DNA from: Rhodospirillales bacterium | Lineage (GTDB): Bacteria > Pseudomonadota > Alphaproteobacteria > ATCC43930 > CGMCC-115725 | NCBI GenBank assembly: GCA_027315365.1 | Contig: DAHUYF010000158.1 | Span: forward strand, 1 to 64,000 | Reading direction: 5' to 3' | Length of the DNA: 64,000 bases | Part shown: piece by piece, positions 1 through 8,713 of the stretch | Position numbering within the stretch: position 1 is the stretch's first letter | Layout: the number at the start of each line of letters is the position of its first letter | Translations under genes and position numbers: made by a program | Notes under the pieces: model-generated | Databases searched by the model: none | The model's input: the letters and a program-made list of their open reading frames with translations, nothing else | What the model was told of the DNA's origin: nothing

Positions 1-923
1 GCCTGCGCCTCGGCCGCCGCGTCGAGCGGGAAGCTGCGGTCGATGGGCAGCGCGAGCCGGCCGGCCTCGACCGCCTCCCAGAGGTCCTCGCGCATGCGGC
101 GGACGATCTCGCGCACTTCCTCCAGCGAGCGCGTGCGGAAGGTGACGCCGATATAGTCGATGCGCTTGAGCGCGTGCAGGTCGAAATCGAACTCGCCCTT
201 CATGCCGCCCAACCGCCCGACATTGACGATGCGGCCGAGGATCGCCGCCGCCTTCATGTTCTGGTTGGCGACGCCGCCCGAGACCTGGTCGATGATGAGG
301 TCGACGCCCTTGCCGTGGGTCGCCTTCGATATCTCCTCGGGCCAGGCCGGATCGCGCGAGTCGATGGCGAGATCGGCGCCGAACTCATCGAGCCGCGCGC
401 GCCGCGCCGGGTTGGTCGAGCTGCCGATCACCGGCGCCGCGCCTTTGAGCCTGGCGATCTGCAGCGCCATCAGCCCGACGCCCGAGCTGGCACCCTGGAT
501 CAGCACGCTCTCGCCGGGCCTGAGCCTGCCGTTGGTGACCAGCGCATCGTGCATGGTCTGCAGCGCGATCGGCAGCGTCGCCGCCTGAACGAAGCTCATA
601 TTGTTGGCCGGGATCGGCGAGACGCGGCCCCAGTCGCAAACCGCGTACTCGGCATAGCCGCCATTGCCCGAGCACATGACCCGATCGCCGGGCCGGATGC
701 CCTTGACCTCGGCGCCGACCGCGGCGACCTCGCCCGCCCATTCCAGCCCGACGATCGTGCCGGGGCCGCCCTGCGCCCCGTGGCGGTGGCCGGAGGCGAC
801 CGCGAGATCGGCGCGGTTGAGCCCGGCGGCGCGCACGCGCACCAGCACCTCGTTCGGCTTCGGCTCGGGCCGCGTCACCTCGCGGATCTCGAGCCCCTTG
901 TCGCCCACTACGGCTGCCTTCAT
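1..923 (-). CDS. Zinc-free MDR family quinone oxidoreductase (3' end beyond window)
   Basis: Medium-chain dehydrogenase/reductase of the NADPH:quinone oxidoreductase group, expected to be a soluble NAD(P)H-dependent enzyme. About 307 residues are visible and the C-terminus is cut by the window edge. The start MKAAVV is typical of the family. A GroES-like half is followed by the nucleotide-binding motif QGASSGVG at residues 143-150. The cysteine ligands of zinc alcohol dehydrogenases are absent, which separates it from zinc enzymes such as the one at 28471. Its ATG overlaps the TGA of the upstream alpha/beta hydrolase (ATGA), so the two are translationally coupled. The exact substrate is unknown. 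Confidence 0.88.
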   Translation of the reverse strand, partial: MKAAVVGDKGLEIREVTRPEPKPNEVLVRVRAAGLNRADLAVASGHRHGAQGGPGTIVGLEWAGEVAAVGAEVKGIRPGDRVMCSGNGGYAEYAVCDWGRVSPIPANNMSFVQAATLPIALQTMHDALVTNGRLRPGESVLIQGASSGVGLMALQIARLKGAAPVIGSSTNPARRARLDEFGADLAIDSRDPAWPEEISKATHGKGVDLIIDQVSGGVANQNMKAAAILGRIVNVGRLGGMKGEFDFDLHALKRIDYIGVTFRTRSLEEVREIVRRMREDLWEAVEAGRLALPIDRSFPLDAAAEAQ

Positions 924-1819
924 GTCTTTCCCTCCGCGAAGAACGCGCGCACCCTGTCGACGAAGGCGTCGAGCCGGTCGTGATGCACCCAATGGCCGGC
1001 CTTCTCGAAACTCTCGACCTGCGCCGACGTGAAATGCCCGATCCGGCCGTCCTCGAGCGGGTTCGACGCCCAGCTCTCCTTGCCGTAGACCAGCAGCGTC
1101 GGGCAGGCGATGCGCGCCCAGAGCTGCTCGACATCCGCCGCGGCCATGTCATAGGGCGGCAAGGCGCGGACGTAGTTGTCGAACTTCCAGCTGTAGGTGC
1201 CGTCCTCGTTCTGGTTGACGCCGTGCTGCGTCAGATGGCGCGCCTGCTCCGGCGAGAGGTGCTTGTTCGCCTCCTGCATGCGCTTGAACGCCTCCTCGAT
1301 CGAAGCGTAGCGCCGCGGCAGGCGGCCGGAGAGCGCGCGCTGCTCCTCGATCCAGGCGCGCATGCGCTCGGCGAGGCTGCGCCTGAGCCGTTCGGCGAGC
1401 AGCTTGGGCGAGGGGCCGAGTCCCTCGATGGCGACCAGCTTCGCCACCTTCTCCGGGTATATCCCGGCAAAGCGCAGCGCGATGTTGCCGCCCAAGGAAT
1501 GGGCGATGATGGTGGCCGGCGCGAGCTGCTGCTGGTGCACCAGCTGGGCGAGATCGTAGAGATAGCCCGGCATGCTGTAATTGCCGTCCGGCGACCATTG
1601 GCTGTCGCCGTGGCCGCGCAGATCCGGCGCGATGATGTGCCATTCGTGGCGCAGCCGCTCGGCGACCCAGTCCCAGTTGCGGCAATGATCCTGCCCGCCA
1701 TGCAGCAGCAGCAGCGGCGGCGCCGCGGGATTGCCCCAATCGACGTAGTGCAGTCGCAGCCGCTGCGAGAAGAAGATGCGCGAGGTCGGGCCGGACATGT
1801 CATCGGTGCGGGCATTCAT
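920..1819 (-). CDS. Alpha/beta hydrolase
   Basis: Predicted soluble alpha/beta hydrolase of 299 residues. It shows the HGG oxyanion region at 40-42, a nucleophile elbow AHSLGG with Ser108, and a late catalytic His in the motif KAGHWVHHD. A second in-frame ATG lies at residue 8 and could be the true start. It is the first gene of a two-gene leftward unit; its stop overlaps the start of the quinone oxidoreductase by four bases. The pairing suggests an ester or ring-cleavage product is hydrolysed alongside a reduction, but no substrate can be assigned. Upstream lies a divergent FUSC exporter about 100 bp away. Confidence 0.88.
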   Translation of the reverse strand: MNARTDDMSGPTSRIFFSQRLRLHYVDWGNPAAPPLLLLHGGQDHCRNWDWVAERLRHEWHIIAPDLRGHGDSQWSPDGNYSMPGYLYDLAQLVHQQQLAPATIIAHSLGGNIALRFAGIYPEKVAKLVAIEGLGPSPKLLAERLRRSLAERMRAWIEEQRALSGRLPRRYASIEEAFKRMQEANKHLSPEQARHLTQHGVNQNEDGTYSWKFDNYVRALPPYDMAAADVEQLWARIACPTLLVYGKESWASNPLEDGRIGHFTSAQVESFEKAGHWVHHDRLDAFVDRVRAFFAEGKT

Positions 1820-1920
1820 GGTGCGGCGGTCACCTCGGCGGCGTCGGACGTTCCCGAAGCTTAGCCCGCCGCAACGAGAATTCCAGGACCGGCGGTCGCA
1901 ACCGCTATGATGGCGGCCTG

Positions 1921-4050
1921 ATGCGCTGGTCCCTCAAGCCATGGCGGAAGCTTCTCGACAGCGGTCCCAACCGGATCGCGTTGTCGACCGCGGCGCGCGG
2001 CACCATCGCCGCGGCGACGCCGCTGGCGCTGCTGCCGCTGCTCGGGCTCGGCGATTTCGCCTATCCCGCCGTGCTGGGCGCGCTCGCCACCTCGATGGTC
2101 GATGTCGGCGGTCCCTATGGCAGCCGGCTTGCCGCGATGCTGGTGCAGGCGCTGGGCGGACCGTGCCTGCTGCTGCTGGGCAGCGCGACCGTGGCGAGCT
2201 GGTGGGCGGCGGCGCTGGTCATGGCCGCGCTCGGCATCGCCGGCGGCATGATCCGCGCGCTGGGAGCCGGCGGCGCCTCGCTAGGCATCAATATGGGCGT
2301 GGTCTTTCTCGTCGGTCTCCAGATCGGCGAGGTCGGCGGCATCGGCGGGCTGGCGCCGCGCTGGGCGGAGGGATATGCGGGTGGCGGCCTGTGGACGGTG
2401 GCGGTTGCGCTCGCCTTCTGGCAGGCGCGCCCCTACCGCCGGCTCGAGCAGGAGGTGGCGAGCGCCTGGGAGGCGGTGGCGGCGCTGGTCGCCGCGACCG
2501 AGACGGCGGAGGAGGCCGAAGGCAGCGCCGCGCAGAGCCGGCGCGAGCGGCGCATCGCCGCCGCCCATGCCGCGGCGCGCGAAGCGGTGGAGCGGACGCG
2601 CGAAACGCTGGGCGAGGTGCGCGCCGGCACCGCCGGCCCCGGCACCACCATCGCCCAGCTCGTGGTGCTGCTCAACGCCGCCTCGCGCATTGCCGCCGCG
2701 GCGGTGACCCTGGGCGAGGTGGCGGCGCTGCCGGGCACGGCGCGCCGGGCCGCCGAGGCCGAACTCGAACGCGCCAGCCGCGACGTGGCGCGCATCCTGC
2801 TGGCCGGCGGCGGCGCGCCGTCGCTCGTCGCACCTGGCCGCCGGCCGCAGCCCGGCGGCGAGGCGCGCACGGCCGACCTTCTCGCATGGGCGCAGATCCT
2901 GCGCCATTTCGACAATGCCGGCGAAGCGCTGCACCTGCTGTTCGGCCAGCCCCGTCGCCTTGCCGACCTGCTGCGCCTGCCCTTCGCCCATCGCCGGCCG
3001 CGCGGCACCGTCATCTCGGCCCTGCGCGCCAATGCCAGCCCGCGCTCCGCCATCTTCCGCCATGCCATGCGCATCGCCGCCGTGACCGCGCTCGACACCG
3101 CGATGATCGTGCGCCTGCGCCTGCCGCACGGCATCTGGCTGCCGCTCACCTCGCTGGTCATCCTGCAGCCGGACTATGCCGGCACGCTGGCGCGGGCGCT
3201 GCAGCGCGGCGTCGGGACCATCGCCGGCGCGGCGGTGGCGGGAGCGCTCCTCGCCTATGTGCATGGCGGCGCCGGCTATGACGTCGCGATCGGGCTGCTG
3301 CTCTTCGCCACCTTCCTGCTGATCCGGCGGCGCTACGGCTACGCCACCACCTTTCTGACGCCGCTCATCATCCTGCTGATCGGCATGAGCAGCGCCAATC
3401 CGTGGATCGATCTCGTCGATCGCGTCGCCTATACCGTTGCCGGCGCGGTGCTGGCGCTCGGCGCCGGATATCTGCTCTGGCCGCAATGGGAGCGCGAGCA
3501 GCTGCGCGAGCGCCTGGCGCGCGCCATCCGCGCCGACCGGGACTACCTCGCCGCCGTGCTTGCCGCGCTGGCGCGGCGCGAGGCGGCGGGGCCAGACCTC
3601 GCCGCGCGGCGCCGGCAGGCGGAGCTCGCGGTCGCCAATGCCAATGCCGGCTTCCAGCGCATGATGAGCGAACCGGCGCGCCGGCATGCGCCGGTGGTGG
3701 TCGGCTTCACTCTCCTTACCTACGTGCATCGGCTCTGCCGTCACACCATCGCGCTCTCGGCCCAGCTCGGCGCCGTCACCGCCCCGGCCGAGCCGCTCGA
3801 CGCGTTGCGCGGGCTCATCGAAGCGGCGCTGGCGGATGTCGCGCAGGCTTTGCTCGATCAGCGGTCGCCGGCGCCGCGCCCGGGCTTCGATCTGCCGCTG
3901 GCGGGGCTGGCCGCCGCGCTGTCGGGCGAGGGCGGAGACGGGCCGGGCGCCACGGCGGCGGCGCTGCTCGGCCGCGTCGTCAGCGACGTCACGGGGCTGT
4001 GGAGCGCGCTCGCATCGACGCCGCCCGCGGGGCTTGCCAGCGCAGGGTGA
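1921..4050 (+). CDS. FUSC family inner-membrane exporter
   Basis: A 709-residue membrane protein of the fusaric-acid-resistance/aromatic acid exporter family. Two clusters of hydrophobic helices (about 25-165 and 375-525) are each followed by a long Ala/Arg/Glu-rich cytoplasmic stretch. The conserved FUSC_2 region, with the pattern P-x-x-x-G-T-x-x-R-x-x-x-R followed by GT-x-x-G, lies near residues 415-435. Such proteins are proposed to extrude aromatic acids or other weak acids, which fits the aromatic-catabolism content of the window. There is no strong Shine-Dalgarno before the chosen ATG, and a TATGAT-like hexamer sits only about 10 bases upstream, so the transcript may be almost leaderless. 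No HlyD-type partner is adjacent. Confidence 0.85.
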   Translation: MRWSLKPWRKLLDSGPNRIALSTAARGTIAAATPLALLPLLGLGDFAYPAVLGALATSMVDVGGPYGSRLAAMLVQALGGPCLLLLGSATVASWWAAALVMAALGIAGGMIRALGAGGASLGINMGVVFLVGLQIGEVGGIGGLAPRWAEGYAGGGLWTVAVALAFWQARPYRRLEQEVASAWEAVAALVAATETAEEAEGSAAQSRRERRIAAAHAAAREAVERTRETLGEVRAGTAGPGTTIAQLVVLLNAASRIAAAAVTLGEVAALPGTARRAAEAELERASRDVARILLAGGGAPSLVAPGRRPQPGGEARTADLLAWAQILRHFDNAGEALHLLFGQPRRLADLLRLPFAHRRPRGTVISALRANASPRSAIFRHAMRIAAVTALDTAMIVRLRLPHGIWLPLTSLVILQPDYAGTLARALQRGVGTIAGAAVAGALLAYVHGGAGYDVAIGLLLFATFLLIRRRYGYATTFLTPLIILLIGMSSANPWIDLVDRVAYTVAGAVLALGAGYLLWPQWEREQLRERLARAIRADRDYLAAVLAALARREAAGPDLAARRRQAELAVANANAGFQRMMSEPARRHAPVVVGFTLLTYVHRLCRHTIALSAQLGAVTAPAEPLDALRGLIEAALADVAQALLDQRSPAPRPGFDLPLAGLAAALSGEGGDGPGATAAALLGRVVSDVTGLWSALASTPPAGLASAG

Positions 4051-4106
4051 ATTGGATAAGAGCGCCCGCCGCCTAGCGGATAGAGACAATATCGAGGGAG
4101 CCCACC

Positions 4107-4481
4107 ATGCATCGATCGCCCGTTCCGGCCTTGTCGCTCGCCCTGCTGGCCCTGGTGGCCTTCGCACCGGGCGCCCGCGCGCAAGATGCCGGCGAGACGA
4201 TCTTCAAGCGCTATTGCGCCGTCTGCCACACGGTCCAGGCCGGGATGAACAAGATCGGGCCGAGCCTGCACGGCGTCGTCGGCCGCCCCGCCGGCACCGC
4301 GCCGGGCTACAGCTACAGCGATGCGAACAAGAAGTCCGGCATCACCTGGACTGAGGCAAATCTCGACAAGTATCTCACCGACCCCAAGGCGATGGTCCCC
4401 GGCACCAAGATGCTGTTCGCCGGCATCAAGAATCCCGACGATCGCAAGGCGGTCATCGCTTATCTGGCACAGCAGAAGTAG
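4107..4481 (+). CDS. Periplasmic class I cytochrome c (c2-like)
   Basis: A 124-residue exported monohaem cytochrome c. A signal peptide of about 25 residues ends at ARA-QDA. The haem site is C37-A-V-C40-H41, and Met102 in the motif PGTKM is the expected sixth ligand. The order of motifs and the length match soluble cytochrome c2/c550 electron carriers. A good ribosome site (GAGGGAG) lies six bases before the ATG. It follows the FUSC gene by 56 bp, but the functions are unrelated. Its last 29 bases overlap the 3' end of the convergent DHA2 exporter gene. Confidence 0.93.
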   Translation: MHRSPVPALSLALLALVAFAPGARAQDAGETIFKRYCAVCHTVQAGMNKIGPSLHGVVGRPAGTAPGYSYSDANKKSGITWTEANLDKYLTDPKAMVPGTKMLFAGIKNPDDRKAVIAYLAQQK

Positions 4482-5892
4482 GCGCGCCTGCCGTCCCGGC
4501 GCGGTGGCCGCTGACCTCCGCGCCGGCCTCGCCCGCGAGCGGCAGGTAGAAGGCGATCGAGGACAGCGAGATCAGCGCGACCGCGACGAAGGCGCCGGCG
4601 AAATCGCCGGCGCCGAGCGTCGTCCTGCCGGCGGCAAGCAAGGTCACATGCAGCAGCAGCGCGCCGATGCCGACGCCGATGCTGACCGATAGCTGCTGCG
4701 CCATGCTCTGAAAGCTGGTGGCGCGGCTCATCAGCGGCGGCGGCACGTCGGCGAAGATCAAGGTGTTGGTGCTGGTGAACTGCAGCGAGCGGAAGAATCC
4801 CCCGGCGAGCAGCGCCAGCAGAATCAGCCAGTGCGGCGTTGCCGGCGAGAACAGCGCATAGCTGGCGACGAAGCAGCCGGAGATCACGGCGTTGCCGAGC
4901 AGCACCCGGCGGAAGCCCAAGGCGCGGATGATCGGCGCCGCGGTCATCTTCATCGTCATCGCGCCCGCCGCGCTGGCGAAGGTCAGCAGTCCCGAGGCGA
5001 AGGGCGTGAGGCCGAAGCCCAGCTGCAGCATCAGCGGCAGCAGGAACGGCAGCGCGCCGATGCCGATGCGAAAGAGAGATCCCCCGACCACCGCCGAGCG
5101 GAAGGTTGGGATCCGCAGCAGGCCGAGATCGATGATGGGATAGGCGTGGACGCGGCTGTGCAGCACATAGAGCGCAGTACAGATCGCGCCGCCGACCAGC
5201 AGGGCGGCGACCACCGGCAGCGCCAGCACGCCGCGCCCCGCCGTCTCGAAGCCGAACATGAGCCCGGCCAGCCCGGTCCCGGCGAGCAGGAATCCTCTGA
5301 GATCGAGCGGCCAGTCGGCGGCCTCCTTGACATTCTCGATGAACAGCGTCGCCAGCACGATGCCGAGCAGGCCGATCGGCAGGTTGATGTAGAAGATCCA
5401 GCGCCAGGAGCTGTAGGTGACGATGAAGCCGCCGAGCGGCGGCCCCAGCACCGGCCCGATCAGCGCCGGCACCGTCAGGTAGGACATCGCGCGCACCAGC
5501 TCCGATTTCGGCACCGTGCGCAGCATGACCAGGCGGCCGACCGGCACCATCATCGCGCCGCCGAGACCCTGGAGTATCCGCGCCGCCACCAGCTGCGGCA
5601 GCGACTGGGCAAGGCCGCAGCAGGCCGAGCCGAGGGTGAAGGTGACGATCGCCGCGCGGAACACCGGGCGCGCGCCGTAGCGGTCGGCGACCCAGCCGCT
5701 GAGCGGGATGAAGACGGCAAGGCTCAGCAGGTACGAGGTGATGGCGAGATTGAGCCGGAGCGGATCCTCGCCCAGCGAGCGGGCGATCGCCGGCAGCGCC
5801 GTGGCGATGACCGTCGAGTCCAAGTTCTCCATGAACAAGGCGCAGGCGACGATCAGCGGCACCAGCACGTGGCGGAGCGCGAGGGGCGGCAT
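4453..5892 (-). CDS. DHA2 (EmrB/QacA) family MFS drug exporter
   Basis: A 479-residue multi-pass membrane protein with the layout of 14-helix proton-driven drug exporters. The loop 2-3 motif GWVADRYGARPVF is near residues 66-78, and a family-type segment VLGPPLGG-x-I is near 150. The N-terminal motif MENLDSTVIATALP is a hallmark of the EmrB/QacA group. AAGGGGA lies just before the ATG. No HlyD/EmrA-type adaptor gene is adjacent, so it probably works alone in the inner membrane. The substrate is unknown. Confidence 0.92.
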   Translation of the reverse strand: MPPLALRHVLVPLIVACALFMENLDSTVIATALPAIARSLGEDPLRLNLAITSYLLSLAVFIPLSGWVADRYGARPVFRAAIVTFTLGSACCGLAQSLPQLVAARILQGLGGAMMVPVGRLVMLRTVPKSELVRAMSYLTVPALIGPVLGPPLGGFIVTYSSWRWIFYINLPIGLLGIVLATLFIENVKEAADWPLDLRGFLLAGTGLAGLMFGFETAGRGVLALPVVAALLVGGAICTALYVLHSRVHAYPIIDLGLLRIPTFRSAVVGGSLFRIGIGALPFLLPLMLQLGFGLTPFASGLLTFASAAGAMTMKMTAAPIIRALGFRRVLLGNAVISGCFVASYALFSPATPHWLILLALLAGGFFRSLQFTSTNTLIFADVPPPLMSRATSFQSMAQQLSVSIGVGIGALLLHVTLLAAGRTTLGAGDFAGAFVAVALISLSSIAFYLPLAGEAGAEVSGHRAGTAGAPTSAVPDKR

Positions 5893-5974
5893 CGATCCCC
5901 TTATAGAAGGTTCTCGCCGGTGTGGCAGCCCGCGGCGCGCAAGGCTGCCCTGCGGCCCGGATGCGGGCCGGCGC

Positions 5975-7774
5975 TCAGGATGAAGCGGCCGGCCGGTCGG
6001 TGAATTGCAGGGCGGCGAGCCGCGCGTAGAGGCCGCCCTCGCGGATCAGGTCGTGATGCCGTCCCTGCGCCACGATGCGGCCATCCTCCATGACGATGAT
6101 GCGGTCGGCGCGCAGCACCGTCGCGAGGCGATGGGCGATGACCAGCGTGGTGCGTCCGGCGGCGAGGCGCTCCAGCGCCTGCTGCACCGCGCGCTCGGAT
6201 TCCGCGTCGAGCGCCGAGGTCGCCTCGTCCAGCAGCAGGATCGACGGGTTGCGCAGCACGGCGCGGGCAATGGCGATGCGCTGGCGCTGGCCGCCGGACA
6301 GCCGCACGCCCCTCTCGCCGAGAAAAGTGTCGAAGCCCTCGGGCAGGCGCTCGAGGAACTCCGTCGCCGCGGCCGCGGTCGCGGCGGCGCGGATGTCGGC
6401 CTCGCTCGCCTCGGGACGGCCGTAGCGGATGTTGTCGGCCGCCGAGCCGGCGAAGATCACCGGATCCTGCGCCACCAGGCCGATGCGCCGGCGCAGCTCG
6501 GCCGGATCGACGGCGGCGACGTCGACGCCGTCGACGCGCAGGCTGCCGCGCGCGGGGTCGTAGAAGCGCAGCAGCAGCTGGAACACCGTGGTCTTGCCGG
6601 CGCCGGACGGGCCGACCAGCGCCACCGTCTCGCCCGGTGCCACCGACAGCGAGAAATCGGCCAGCGACGGCCGCTCCGGCCGTGACGGATAGAAGAAGGT
6701 GACGCAGTCGATCTCGACCTGGCCGCACGGCGGCAGGGGGAAGGCGAGGGGCCGCGCCGGGACGGCGATCTCGGGCCGGGTGGCGAGCAGCTCGAGCAGC
6801 CGCTCCGCCGCGCCGGCGGCGCGCTGGAGATCGCCATACACCTCGGAGATGGTGCCGACGGCAAACGCGGTGAGCACGGCGTAGAAGACGAAGGCCGAGA
6901 GCTGGCCGCCGGTCATCCGCCCCGCGATCACGTCATAGCCGCCGACCCAGAGCACCAGCGCGATGGCGCCGAAGGCGAGCAGGATGACCGCCGCGGTGAG
7001 CAGCGCGCGCACGCGGATGCGTGCGATCGCGGTGTCGAAGGACTCGGCCACCCGGCCGGCGAAGCGGGTGCGGTCGAGCGGCTCGTGGGTGAAGGCCTGC
7101 ACGGTACGGATGGCGTTGATCATCTCCTCGGCATAGGCGCCGACATCGGCGATCCGATCCTGCGAGCGGCGCGACAGCGCGCGCACCCGCCGGCCGAAGA
7201 ACAGGATCGGCACCACCACCAGCGGCACGACCACCAGCACCAGCCCGGCCAGCTTGGCCGAGGTCACCACCAGCATGACCAGGCCGCCCAGCAGGATCAG
7301 CGCGTTGCGCAGCGCCATCGACACGCTGGAGCCGATCACGGTCTGCAGCAGCGTGGTGTCGGTGGTGAGCCGCGACAGCACCTCGCCGGTCTTGGTGGTC
7401 TCGAAATAGGCCGGGCTGAGCGACAGGACGCGATCGAAGACGGCGATGCGGAGATCGGCCACCACGCGCTCGCCGATCCAGGAGACGAGGTAGAAGCGGC
7501 CATAGGTTGAGGCCGCCATTGCCGCGACGATGACCAGGAGAACGCCGACGGTGCGGTCGAGCAGACCGCCATCGGCCGCGCCGAGCCCGTCATCGACCAG
7601 CCGGCGCACCCCCTGGCCGAGCAGCAGCACGGTGGCCGAAGAGAAGATGAGCGCGATGGTGGCGCCGACGAGGCGCAGCCGGTAGGGCCGCAGGAAACCC
7701 AGCAGCGGCAGCAGCGAGCGCAGGCTGCGGCCGCGCGGCCGTTCCGCGCCGCCGGATCGCTCGCTGATGGCCAT
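5975..7774 (-). CDS. ABC transporter half-molecule (permease fused to ATPase, MsbA/BmrA-like)
   Basis: About 599 residues: six predicted membrane helices (roughly 30-320) followed by a full nucleotide-binding domain. Walker A GPSGAGKTT is near residue 388, the signature LSGGQRQRIAIARA near 491 and Walker B ILLLDEATSALD near 508. It should act as a homodimeric exporter of lipids or amphipathic drugs. The frame remains open 49 codons further upstream, but that part looks like intergenic DNA and has no family similarity, so the start beginning MAISERSGG was chosen. No accessory genes identify the cargo. Confidence 0.92.
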   Translation of the reverse strand: MAISERSGGAERPRGRSLRSLLPLLGFLRPYRLRLVGATIALIFSSATVLLLGQGVRRLVDDGLGAADGGLLDRTVGVLLVIVAAMAASTYGRFYLVSWIGERVVADLRIAVFDRVLSLSPAYFETTKTGEVLSRLTTDTTLLQTVIGSSVSMALRNALILLGGLVMLVVTSAKLAGLVLVVVPLVVVPILFFGRRVRALSRRSQDRIADVGAYAEEMINAIRTVQAFTHEPLDRTRFAGRVAESFDTAIARIRVRALLTAAVILLAFGAIALVLWVGGYDVIAGRMTGGQLSAFVFYAVLTAFAVGTISEVYGDLQRAAGAAERLLELLATRPEIAVPARPLAFPLPPCGQVEIDCVTFFYPSRPERPSLADFSLSVAPGETVALVGPSGAGKTTVFQLLLRFYDPARGSLRVDGVDVAAVDPAELRRRIGLVAQDPVIFAGSAADNIRYGRPEASEADIRAAATAAAATEFLERLPEGFDTFLGERGVRLSGGQRQRIAIARAVLRNPSILLLDEATSALDAESERAVQQALERLAAGRTTLVIAHRLATVLRADRIIVMEDGRIVAQGRHHDLIREGGLYARLAALQFTDRPAASS

Positions 7775-7958
7775 GTCGGGAGGGCGCCTCTTATGGTACA
7801 AGGAAGCCTGCGCGATATAAGCGCGGGGCCCCGGCGGAGCAAGCCCGGCCATCTTTCGGCCATCGTCGCGTACCAAATTTGACCCCGGCCAGTTCCGGCA
7901 GCGCCGGATACAGTCGGCCACTTTTCATCCGCTCACCACCCCTGGGAGCCGCCGCGTC

Positions 7959-8402
7959 ATGTTGACCAGCAAGTCCGTCGTCACCCCGCCTCAACCCGCC
8001 CAGCCCGCCAAGTCGGAGACCGCCACCCGCAAGCTCGTCGTCGGCCGCGGCATCGTCTTCTCCGGCGAGATCACCTCGTGCGACTGCCTCGTCGTCGAGG
8101 GCACGGTGAAGGCCAACATCGCCGGCTGCCACGACATCAATATCGCCGAAGGCGGCCTGTTCACCGGCTCGGCTTCGGTCGAGAGCGCCGAGATCCGCGG
8201 CCGCTTCGAGGGCGCGCTCAACGTCAGCGGCCGGCTCCTCGTCCACACCAACGGCAAGGTCGCCGCCGAGGTCCGCTACCACCAGATCGAGATCGAGCGC
8301 GGCGGTGAGATTTCCGGCCAGATCCAGGCGCAGGCGGCGAGCCAATCGAGTCAATCGAGCCAGGCCAGCCAGGCGCCGACGCCGCTGCCGCGGCGCGCCT
8401 AG
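7959..8402 (+). CDS. Bactofilin family polymer-forming protein
   Basis: A 147-residue protein with a short disordered N-terminus (1-27), a central beta-helical bactofilin core (about 28-125) built of hydrophobic-glycine repeats (for example IVFSGEI, LVVEGTVKANI, LLVHTNGKV), and a Gln/Ser-rich tail. Bactofilins polymerise without nucleotides into cytoskeletal filaments that position cell-wall or polar machinery. It stands alone, without the M23 peptidase gene that often accompanies the family, and is flanked by a divergent ABC exporter and a convergent small gene. Localisation cannot be inferred further. Confidence 0.92.
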   Translation: MLTSKSVVTPPQPAQPAKSETATRKLVVGRGIVFSGEITSCDCLVVEGTVKANIAGCHDINIAEGGLFTGSASVESAEIRGRFEGALNVSGRLLVHTNGKVAAEVRYHQIEIERGGEISGQIQAQAASQSSQSSQASQAPTPLPRRA

Positions 8403-8409
8403 ACGACGA

Positions 8410-8703
8410 CTAGGCCGCGGCCAGCACCGCTCGGGCTATCGCTTCCCATTCCGGCGCGAGCGCGCCGCGTTGCGCCGGCTTGCCGGCGCGGCGGTACCAG
8501 TAGCCGGCATTGGTGGCATCGCCCTCGCGGCGGTGCAGGTAGGCGTGCACCCAGGCGCCTTGTGCGTCGTCCTGCGCCTGGGCGCAGTCATGGGCCTTGT
8601 CCCAATCGCCCTTGGCATCCCACCACAGCGCTTGCGCGGCCAAGCCGAGCCCGGAGGGCGGGCGATCCTCGGCCAGCGAAGCGCTGAAGGCGGCGAATTC
8701 CAT
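8410..8703 (-). CDS. Small conserved hypothetical protein (97 aa), last gene of the amidase unit
   Basis: A 97-residue acidic protein without signal peptide or membrane segment. It carries short helical repeats rich in W and A, with the pairs ALWWDAKGDWDKAH and GYWYRRAGKP, which recall a degenerate TPR/Sel1 hairpin. Proteins with this WDAKGDWDKAH...AYLHRREGD...YWYRRAG layout recur as hypotheticals in alphaproteobacteria, from general familiarity. The start lies 10 bp after the amidase stop, so it is probably co-transcribed. Function unknown. Confidence 0.75.
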   Translation of the reverse strand: MEFAAFSASLAEDRPPSGLGLAAQALWWDAKGDWDKAHDCAQAQDDAQGAWVHAYLHRREGDATNAGYWYRRAGKPAQRGALAPEWEAIARAVLAAA

Positions 8704-8713
8704 CGCCGCGGCC

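Noticed and set aside
7775-7921. Extended start of the ABC transporter gene 49 codons upstream
   Set aside because: The added peptide has no similarity to the family and would fill almost the whole divergent promoter region with bactofilin.
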